Of a stretch of 39,833 bases of DNA, positions 15,591 through 21,335 are shown piece by piece. Under the pieces are notes generated by a model. That model did not search any database. It saw nothing but the letters and a program-made list of their open reading frames with translations, and had not been told where the DNA came from. A program made the translations under genes and the position numbers. The first letter of the stretch is position 1; each line of letters starts with the position of its first letter. The stretch lies in NCBI GenBank assembly GCA_937911525.1, contig CALDQK010000409.1, forward strand, positions 1 through 39,833, in the 5' to 3' direction. The DNA is from an uncultured bacterium. Its GTDB lineage: Bacteria; Planctomycetota; J058.

Positions 15591-17402
15591 ATGACCAAGT
15601 CGATCTTGCTCGCCCTGGCGACCCTCCTGCTCGCGCTCGCTCCGGCCTCCGCGCAGTGGACCCCCGACACGACGCTCGTCCTCAAGGGGCGCGTCGTCTC
15701 CATGCACTCCAAGCGGATCTACCGCAAGGCCGTGGTCGTGCGCGGCGGCAAGATCGTCGCGATTCAGCGGACGACGGCCCCAGTCCCCGCAGACGCGATC
15801 GTGATCGAGACCGAGGGCTATATCTACCCCGGCCTGATCAACCTCCACAGCCACCCCCTCTACAACTTCCTCCGCCTCTACGAGGTCCCCCGCCACACCA
15901 CCAACAGCCTGCAGTGGCCCTCGGGCAAGGACTACGAGCGCGACGTCAACAACCCCGCGGTCGTGCTGACGGGCGCGGGGCACCTCCGCCTGGAGGACGA
16001 GGCCCTCAAGTACGCCGAGGTCAAGGCGATCGTCGGCGGCGAGACCGCGATCCAGGGCGTCCCCGACAACGTGGCCGTCAAGTCGACCCTGGTCCGCAAC
16101 GTCGAGGGCGAGAACTTCGGCCGCGACGAGATCGGGGCCCGGACCCTGGTGCTCTCGGCGCGCATGTGGCGCGCGATCGAGACCGTCCGCCCTCAGGTGC
16201 GCGCGCACACCGCCTGGTTCTTCCACCTCTCGGAGGGGATCGACGAGCGCGCCCGGCGCCAGTGGACCTTCCCCTCCTTCGACCCCGACAAGACCTTCAG
16301 CACCGCCAAGTCGCGCTTCAACGTGCCCGGCCTCGTCCAGGCCGAGCTGGTGTGGCCGGGCCTGGTCGGGATCCACTGCACGGGCATGGAGCCGAGCGAC
16401 TACCTGGACTGGGCGCAGATCTCGAGCGCCGCGCCCAAGGTCGTGTGGTCGCCGCTGAGCAACCTGCTCCTCTACGGCAAGACGACGGACGTGCGAGCCC
16501 TGCGCCAGGCTGGCGCCACGATCGGGCTCGGCACCGACTGGTCGCCTTCAGGCACCAAGAACCTGCTCTGGGAGCTCAAGGTCGTCGACCGCCTCAACAA
16601 GCAATCCAGCCCGCGGATCTTCCGCTACGACCGCGAGATCGTGGAGCTCGTCACGAGCAACGCGGCCAAGATCCTCGGCTGGGAGAACGAGGTCGGCCAG
16701 ATCCGCGAGGGCTTCCACGCCGACCTGCTCGTGCTCGACCGGATCGACCGCTCGGGCTATCGCAACCTGATCGAAGCGCGCGAGGAGCACGTGCAGCTCG
16801 TGCTCGTCGGCGGCGAGCCCCTCTATGGCGACGAGGCGCACCTCGCGCAGCTGAAGGTCTACGGCGGCCAGCCGCGCTACGAGGTCCTGCCCGACTCGCC
16901 CGCGGGCCGGGTCAAGGCGATCGACATGCGCCAGGACCCGAGCGCGCGCAAGGGCGATATGAGCCTGGCCGAGGTCAAGCAGGCGCTGCTCGAGGGGCTG
17001 AAGTTCGACCCGCAGCAGCTCGCGGACGTCGTCAACCGCGGCGTCCCCGAGACCTCGACCCGCAACAGCTACTCGGGCCGGGACGCGATCCGGGCCTGGG
17101 TCACGCGCTACCTGACCCGCAAGGGGCTGCCGCTCTCGCCCAGCCTGCAGGACGAAGACGGCGACCTCAGCGCCGACGACGTGCGGCTCTACCTGGAGGA
17201 GAAATACCCGCACCTGCGCTCGATCGCCAAGCTGGACACGATCTTCACCGACGACACCTTCCTGGCGGACGTGCAGCGCAACCTCCACTTCCAGCCGCCC
17301 TATTCGCTCGAGCTCGACCTGCGCCGCTACGTCCCCGCCGACGACGGGACCGGCCTGTTCAACGGCTTGAGCGACGCCGTGAGCGGGACGACCAACGACT
17401 GA
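15591..17402 (+). CDS. Secreted metal-dependent amidohydrolase
   Basis: The start is the ATG at 15591, with GGAGAGAG upstream and a classic signal peptide (MTKSILLALATLLLALAPASA). The open frame runs up to 15384 but that extension has poor codon use. The 603-residue product is an amidohydrolase-superfamily TIM barrel: NLHSHP gives metal ligands His86 and His88, then HCTGM in the middle and GLGTDWSPSG carrying the late Asp. The flanking beta domain is VLKGRVVSMHS...GLINLHSH and later GFHADLLVLD, as in imidazolonepropionase and cytosine-deaminase relatives. C-terminal residues ~460-603 are extra, with DEDGDLSADD, a shortened EF-hand-like loop. The substrate is unknown; export is unusual for this family outside scavenging enzymes. 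Confidence 0.88.
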   Translation: MTKSILLALATLLLALAPASAQWTPDTTLVLKGRVVSMHSKRIYRKAVVVRGGKIVAIQRTTAPVPADAIVIETEGYIYPGLINLHSHPLYNFLRLYEVPRHTTNSLQWPSGKDYERDVNNPAVVLTGAGHLRLEDEALKYAEVKAIVGGETAIQGVPDNVAVKSTLVRNVEGENFGRDEIGARTLVLSARMWRAIETVRPQVRAHTAWFFHLSEGIDERARRQWTFPSFDPDKTFSTAKSRFNVPGLVQAELVWPGLVGIHCTGMEPSDYLDWAQISSAAPKVVWSPLSNLLLYGKTTDVRALRQAGATIGLGTDWSPSGTKNLLWELKVVDRLNKQSSPRIFRYDREIVELVTSNAAKILGWENEVGQIREGFHADLLVLDRIDRSGYRNLIEAREEHVQLVLVGGEPLYGDEAHLAQLKVYGGQPRYEVLPDSPAGRVKAIDMRQDPSARKGDMSLAEVKQALLEGLKFDPQQLADVVNRGVPETSTRNSYSGRDAIRAWVTRYLTRKGLPLSPSLQDEDGDLSADDVRLYLEEKYPHLRSIAKLDTIFTDDTFLADVQRNLHFQPPYSLELDLRRYVPADDGTGLFNGLSDAVSGTTND

Positions 17403-17430
17403 GTGACGGCGAGGGAAAACCCCTTATGAT
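17403..17430 (+). promoter_or_regulatory. Promoter of the 17449-clpS-rsmG operon
   Basis: GTGACG (17403-17408), a 16-base spacer, and TATGAT (17425-17430) form a sigma-70-like pair. Transcription would start near 17437, just before GGAGG and the ATG at 17449. Confidence 0.5.
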
Positions 17431-17448
17431 CCCGCCGCGGAGGTCCTC

Positions 17449-17805
17449 ATGGAGATCGACTACGGCCAGCTGAAGCGCGCTTTGCGGGAAGTCCTCGACG
17501 AGCAGGGCGCCACCAGCGATCCGGTGCTAGCGGCGAAGTATCAGGGCGGCTCCCTGGTGCTCAAGCCCGCGGACACGAGCTTGAAGCCGAAGGAGGTCCC
17601 GATCGAGGACTTCTTCAAGAAGCTGACCCGTGTGCGCGATCAGCTGCGGGTGCTCGAGCAGAAGGTCAACTCGAACGAGAAGCTCGACGCCGAGGACAAG
17701 CGGGTGCTGCAGGGCTACATCACGCGCTCCTACGGCACCCTGACGACCTTCAACCAGCTCTTCCGAGACAAGGAGGACTGGTTCGTCGGCCAAAAGGGCA
17801 AATGA
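17449..17805 (+). CDS. Small protein of unknown function upstream of clpS
   Basis: The 118-residue product has a GGAGG site and is probably soluble and helical in its C-terminal half (FFKKLTRVRDQLRVLEQKVNS). The N-terminal half holds a YQGGSLVLKP beta unit. No family is recognised. Its stop overlaps the clpS start (ATGA at 17802-17805), so synthesis of the two proteins is coupled. That suggests a link to ClpAP/ClpCP adaptor function or merely shared regulation. Confidence 0.82.
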   Translation: MEIDYGQLKRALREVLDEQGATSDPVLAAKYQGGSLVLKPADTSLKPKEVPIEDFFKKLTRVRDQLRVLEQKVNSNEKLDAEDKRVLQGYITRSYGTLTTFNQLFRDKEDWFVGQKGK

Positions 17806-18137
17806 CTTCGACGCTCGCTAGCTCGATTCCGGGGCTCGACGAGCAGACGGACGTCGCGGTCGAGACGCGGCTGATCCCGCCCTACAACCTGATCCTGCTC
17901 GACGACGACGACCACACCTACGAGTACGTGATCGAGATGCTCCGCGCCGTGTTCGGCTGGAGCGACGAGCGCGCGTATCTACACGCCTGCGAAGTCGACA
18001 CCAGCCAGCGCACGATCCTGATCACGACCTCCAAGGAGCACGCCGAGCTCAAGCAGGAGCAGGTGCACAGCTACGGCCCGGACCACCGGATCAAGGGCTG
18101 CAGCGGCTCCATGACGGCGATCATCGAGCCCGCCTAG
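17802..18137 (+). CDS. clpS: ATP-dependent Clp protease adaptor ClpS
   Basis: ClpS delivers N-degron substrates to the Clp ATPase. The 111-residue product carries the family core: PPYNLILLDDDDHTYEYVIEML, where the DDDDH stretch replaces the usual NDD-type N-degron pocket edge, then a helix and ILITTSKEHAELKQEQ. The first ~22 residues form the flexible N-terminal extension needed to modulate the ATPase. The C-terminus is longer than in E. coli (GPDHRIKGCSGSMTAIIEPA). It is coupled to its neighbours on both sides by stop/start overlaps. Confidence 0.9.
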   Translation: MTSTLASSIPGLDEQTDVAVETRLIPPYNLILLDDDDHTYEYVIEMLRAVFGWSDERAYLHACEVDTSQRTILITTSKEHAELKQEQVHSYGPDHRIKGCSGSMTAIIEPA

Positions 18138-18859
18138 TGACGAGCTTCGCGCAGCTGGGTGAGCTCGCCGCTGCACGCGGGCTGACCCTCTCGCCCGAGA
18201 CGATCCAGGAGCTCGCCGCCTTCCACGCGGCCCTCGAGCGGGCGAACCAGACCACCAACCTGACGCGGATCACCGGCGAAGCCGACTTCGTCGAGCGGCA
18301 CGCCCTCGACGCGCTGGTCGCGCTGCCCCTCCTGGGGGAGGCCGCCGAGGCCCGCCTCGTCGACGTCGGCTCGGGCTGCGGCGTGCCGGGGATCCCCTTG
18401 GCGATCGCGCGCCCTGGCTGGCGCGTGACGCTGGTCGAGACCGCGAACCGCAAGGCCCGCGCGCTGCGCCAGCTCCTGGACGAGCTGGGCGAGCTCGCGC
18501 AGCGCGTCGACGTGATCGCCGAGCGCGCGGAGGTCTGCGGCCAGGACCCCGACCTGCGCGAAGCCTTCGACCTCGCCGTGGCGCGCGCGGTGGGGAGCGT
18601 CCCCCTCGTGTGCGAGCTCTGCCTGCCCCTGGTGCGGGTCGGCGGCGCGCTCGTGCTCTATCGCGGCAGCGAGGGCGAGGCCGAGGAGGCGCTCGCGGCG
18701 CGGGTGGCCCCCAAGCTGGGCGGCGGGGCCGTCGAACGGCGCACGCTTCAGCTCCCGAGCGGCGCCGAGCGCAGCCTGCTGCGGATCGAGAAGGTCGGCC
18801 CGACGGGTCGGCACTACCCGCGCCGACCTGGGCTCCCGGCCAAGCGACCCCTCTCCTGA
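18137..18859 (+). CDS. rsmG: 16S rRNA (guanine-N7) methyltransferase RsmG (GidB)
   Basis: RsmG methylates G527 of 16S rRNA using S-adenosylmethionine. The 240-residue product has the GidB N-terminal helices (NQTTNLTRITGEADFVERHALDAL) and the SAM-binding motif LVDVGSGCGVPGIPLAIARP at about 74-93, followed by VTLVETANRKARALRQLL. The start is a GTG overlapping the clpS stop. It is not next to mnmG or parAB, its common neighbours elsewhere. The C-terminal tail is short and basic. Confidence 0.93.
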   Translation: MTSFAQLGELAAARGLTLSPETIQELAAFHAALERANQTTNLTRITGEADFVERHALDALVALPLLGEAAEARLVDVGSGCGVPGIPLAIARPGWRVTLVETANRKARALRQLLDELGELAQRVDVIAERAEVCGQDPDLREAFDLAVARAVGSVPLVCELCLPLVRVGGALVLYRGSEGEAEEALAARVAPKLGGGAVERRTLQLPSGAERSLLRIEKVGPTGRHYPRRPGLPAKRPLS

Positions 18860-18919
18860 GCTCCGGCCCGTACGAGCCTCGACGCTCCTGCACGACTCGG
18901 GCCTGTTTCCGAGCGAGGG

Positions 18920-18948
18920 TTGCCAGGCAGCCGGCTTGCTCGTTTAAT
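18920..18948 (+). promoter_or_regulatory. Strong sigma-70-like promoter of the 37-residue basic protein
   Basis: TTGCCA (18920-18925) and TTTAAT (18943-18948) are exactly 17 bases apart. Transcription would start near 18955, placing GGAGG (18960-18964) in a short leader before the ATG at 18972. Confidence 0.65.
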
Positions 18949-18971
18949 GGCCGCCCGACCGGAGGAACGCG

Positions 18972-19085
18972 ATGGGAATTCGTTACCGCTATCGTCAGAG
19001 GCTCAAGCGCAAGAAGGCCTACCACAAGCGTCGTCAGGCTCGCCTGAAGGCCGTGATCGAGGCCCAGCGCAAGTCCAAGAAGTAG
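18972..19085 (+). CDS. 37-residue highly basic microprotein
   Basis: The ATG at 18972 follows GGAGGAACGCG, a near-ideal ribosome site, and a consensus-like promoter. The product starts MGIRYRYRQRLKRKKAYHKR and about half of its residues are Lys or Arg, with Tyr near the N-terminus. It would form a single basic helix. The composition recalls small ribosome-bound proteins such as bS21-like or bTHX-like peptides, or a nucleic-acid-binding peptide; I cannot assign a family. It sits 112 bases after rsmG. Two good expression signals make it more than a chance frame. Confidence 0.75.
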   Translation: MGIRYRYRQRLKRKKAYHKRRQARLKAVIEAQRKSKK

Positions 19086-19097
19086 GCCTTCGCCTGC

Positions 19098-19301
19098 TTA
19101 CTCGTCGAGCACGAAGGTGATGGCCAGGTAGACGCGGTACTCCGCGATCTTGCCGTTGACGATCTTCGCCTTCTGCTCGATGACCTTGAGCCCCGTCATG
19201 CCCCGCAGCGTTCGCGAGGCACGGTCGACGCCTTGTTCAACGGCGTCCTGGAAGCTCACGGTCGACGACGCGACGATCTCCGTCACTCTCGCTACAGCCA
19301 C
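19098..19301 (-). CDS. Dodecin family protein lacking the flavin Trp
   Basis: Dodecins form hollow dodecamers that bind flavins or related ligands. The GTG at 19301, with GGAGGAGAG upstream, gives 67 residues. The typical pattern VTEIVASSTVSFQDAVEQGV then RASRTLRGMTGLKVIEQ then a YRVYLAITFVLDE beta strand is present. The residue that stacks on flavin in archaeal and Thermus proteins is Trp; here the corresponding position reads GMTGLKV with no Trp. It may therefore bind another ligand. It converges on the 18972 microprotein. Confidence 0.87.
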   Translation of the reverse strand: MAVARVTEIVASSTVSFQDAVEQGVDRASRTLRGMTGLKVIEQKAKIVNGKIAEYRVYLAITFVLDE

Positions 19302-19417
19302 ACTCTCCTCCGATCTTCCCCGCCGGTTCTCCACCGCGCCTACACCCTCGTAGCCCACGCGGGCGAGGCGCGTAAGCAATTGGCAGGCAGGGGTTTGGGG
19401 CGTGTTTGCCGCAAGGC

Positions 19418-20221
19418 TTACCCCGAGTTTTCCACATCGCTCGCGGCGTCGATCACCGGCAGGCTCCGCCCCCGCTTCTGCTCGGCAGGAGCGGGAGCGT
19501 TCGAGCTCTCCGCGGTGACCGAGGGCGCCGCGGCGCCTTCAGCAGGACCCGGGAAGGCGAGCACTCGCCGCTGCCGGGCCAGCCATGCGCGACGACTGGC
19601 CCCCAGCGCCCGGGCAGCGTGGCCCAAGCCAGCGGCCCAGCCGAGGGCCTGAGCCTCGCGGGCGCCCACGGCGACCTCTGCAGGCTGAACTCCGCGCTCC
19701 GCGAGGGCGTAGACGACCTCGCTGGTGAACGAGCCGTACGAGCTCAGCTCGTGCACGTGGATCTGCTCGAGCAGCTCCAGACGCAGGCCCCAGGCGCCGG
19801 CGTGCAGGTCGCCCACCGCGACTCCCGAGAGCAGCCCTTGAAGCAGGCCGACGCTCATGACCAGCGCGCCCTGGAGGAGCCCGCGCTCGCGGCGCGCCAG
19901 GACGAGTCCCTGCGAGCTCAGCGCCGCGCGCAGGGGCTCGACCGCGGCAGCGAGGGCCGGGTCGGCGCGCAGCAAGACGGCCCCCTCCCAGCCCAGCTCA
20001 CGCGCGCGCCGCAAGCCAGCCTTCTGCCGCGCCCCGCAGGCCCGCAGGCCGAGGTTGTGCGCGAGCTCCAGGCCGGACTCCGCGAAAGCGGCGAGCTGCT
20101 CGGGCTCGTCGCAGACGAGGAGCAGGGGGAGGGAGCCCCGGAGCGCGGACAAGAGCGCGCGCGCGCGCTCCCCGCAGTCGCCATGCACGATCGCGCCGAT
20201 CACAGGGGCAGAAACTACCAC
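19418..20221 (-). CDS. Degenerate DPM-like glycosyltransferase fold protein
   Basis: With the GTG at 20221 (GGGGAGG upstream) the product has 267 residues; an open GTG at 20299 would leave only 17 bases before the divergent TM2 gene. The order of elements matches polyprenol-phosphate glycosyltransferases: a first strand VVVVSAPVIGAIVHGD, LLLVCDEPEQL where DDGSTD should be, GARQKAGLRRARELGWEGAVLL then RADP in place of DxD, then VGDLHAGAWGLRLELLE and FTSEVVYALAERG. The key metal and nucleotide motifs are altered, so it may be inactive or use a different donor. The C-terminal ~60 residues are disordered. Identification is by fold pattern only. Confidence 0.6.
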   Translation of the reverse strand: MVVSAPVIGAIVHGDCGERARALLSALRGSLPLLLVCDEPEQLAAFAESGLELAHNLGLRACGARQKAGLRRARELGWEGAVLLRADPALAAAVEPLRAALSSQGLVLARRERGLLQGALVMSVGLLQGLLSGVAVGDLHAGAWGLRLELLEQIHVHELSSYGSFTSEVVYALAERGVQPAEVAVGAREAQALGWAAGLGHAARALGASRRAWLARQRRVLAFPGPAEGAAAPSVTAESSNAPAPAEQKRGRSLPVIDAASDVENSG

Positions 20222-20316
20222 GACTTGCGGAGAATCCTCCCCACCTCGTGGTGCTGGCTCAGATACCCGCTTGGCGACGAGGAAGGTCGCCGTGGGCACG
20301 ACAAGAGGAGGACCCC

Positions 20317-20550
20317 ATGCATGACCGTCGCAGCTTCGTTCTGGCCTATCTGCTCTGGGCCTTCTGCGGATTCCTGGGGATCCACCGCTTCTACCTGAAC
20401 CGCCCCTACACCGGCGTGCTGTGGCTCGTCACGGGTGGCCTGTTCGGCGTCGGCTGGTTCTTCGACCTGTTCTGGACGGCGGTGATGGTCCACGACGAGA
20501 ACCAGGAGGCGCACTACTACGCGCCCTACGCCTATCACGCCGCCTATTGA
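20317..20550 (+). CDS. TM2 domain membrane protein
   Basis: The ATG at 20317 has AGGAGG upstream and gives 77 residues. It holds the whole TM2 signature: a first helix AYLLWAFCGFLGIHRFYL, the NRPYTG turn, then a second helix TGGLFGVGWFFDLF. A short Tyr-rich tail ends the protein (YYAPYAYHAAY). TM2 proteins are small membrane proteins of poorly known function. It is divergent from the degenerate glycosyltransferase gene and followed by a clear hairpin terminator. Confidence 0.9.
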   Translation: MHDRRSFVLAYLLWAFCGFLGIHRFYLNRPYTGVLWLVTGGLFGVGWFFDLFWTAVMVHDENQEAHYYAPYAYHAAY

Positions 20551-20574
20551 GCCGAACCTCCCCCTCCGACCCGC

Positions 20575-20605
20575 GCGAGCCCATCTGCCCAGCAGATGGG
20601 CTCGC
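20575..20605 (+). terminator. 13-bp hairpin terminator after the TM2 gene
   Basis: GCGAGCCCATCTG (20575-20587) pairs perfectly with CAGATGGGCTCGC (20593-20605) over a 5-base loop, 24 bases after the stop. Only TTGCGTT follows, so the T tract is weak. Confidence 0.65.
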
Positions 20606-20612
20606 TTGCGTT

Positions 20613-20705
20613 CGCGACACCGACAGTGACAGTGTTAAGCGCCTGCAGCCAAACCACTAGCAAAAACACTGGCGCATTATCTTGACAGTGTCGCGCGACG
20701 CTGTC
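20613..20705 (+). promoter_or_regulatory. Operator cluster of the MerR-VIT/VWA operon
   Basis: The core is a 22-base palindrome at 20684-20705: GACAGTGTCGC followed by GCGACGCTGTC, with one mismatched pair. TTGACA (20682-20687) overlaps its left edge, so a regulator bound there would sit where MerR proteins sit, between -35 and -10. Half sites recur upstream: CGCGACAC (20613-20620), two overlapping GACAGTG (20622-20634) and ACACTG (20666-20671). The -10 is unclear (TCGTTA, 19 bases after TTGACA). The pattern suggests autoregulation by the 20718 gene product. Confidence 0.6.
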
Positions 20706-20717
20706 ATCGTTAGGGCC

Positions 20718-21335
20718 ATGAAGCGATGGACGCTGGATCAGTTGGGAGAGGAGGTCGCCTGCGCCCTGGAGCGCGTCGACTACGTCCCTTCGGCCAGCGG
20801 TCGGGTGCGCGCGGTCCCGGACCGACGCACGATTCGCTACTACACGACGATTGGGTTGGTGGATCGCCCCAGCGAGATACGGGGCCGGACGGCCTACTAC
20901 GGGCGCCGGCACCTGCTTCAGCTGGTCGCGATCAAGCGGCTGCAGGCCGAGGGCCTCAGCCTCCGCCGGGTGCAGGAGCGCCTGGGTGGGTTGGACGACG
21001 CCGCGCTAGCGGAGCTCGCTCAGCTCCCGGCGGCCTCGGAGGCAGGCGAGGAGGCGGAGCGCGAACGCGCGCCCGCCCCTCCCCGCCCCCCGGAGCGCGA
21101 GGCCTTCTGGGCCGCTCGCCCTCCGGCGCCGGCGCCGGCCCCACCGAGAGAGCCGCAGCCGTCCGTAGAGGCGGCGTGGAGTTTGAAGCTGGGCGCAGAC
21201 GTGACGCTCCTCCTGCCGGGAGGTCACGAGCTCAGCGAGGCGGATCTGCGCGCGCTCCAGCGCGCTGCAGAGCCGCTGCTGCGCGAGCTGAGGCGGCAGG
21301 ACCGACTGCAAGACACCAACGGGGAGGATCTCTGA
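20718..21335 (+). CDS. MerR-like transcriptional regulator
   Basis: The ATG at 20718 gives 205 residues. The N-terminal domain is a winged helix of MerR type: WTLDQLGEEV, then RTIRYYTTIGLVDRP, GRTAYYGRRHLLQLVAIKRLQAEGLSLRRVQERL. About 20 extra residues (VDYVPSASGRVRAVPD) lie between the first helix and the recognition helix, which is not usual. A disordered Pro/Ala segment follows (about 120-160). The C-terminal module DVTLLLPGGHELSEADLRAL resembles a sensor or dimer cap of unknown ligand. Its stop overlaps the VIT/VWA start (TGATG at 21333). The palindrome upstream is its likely site. Confidence 0.82.
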   Translation: MKRWTLDQLGEEVACALERVDYVPSASGRVRAVPDRRTIRYYTTIGLVDRPSEIRGRTAYYGRRHLLQLVAIKRLQAEGLSLRRVQERLGGLDDAALAELAQLPAASEAGEEAERERAPAPPRPPEREAFWAARPPAPAPAPPREPQPSVEAAWSLKLGADVTLLLPGGHELSEADLRALQRAAEPLLRELRRQDRLQDTNGEDL

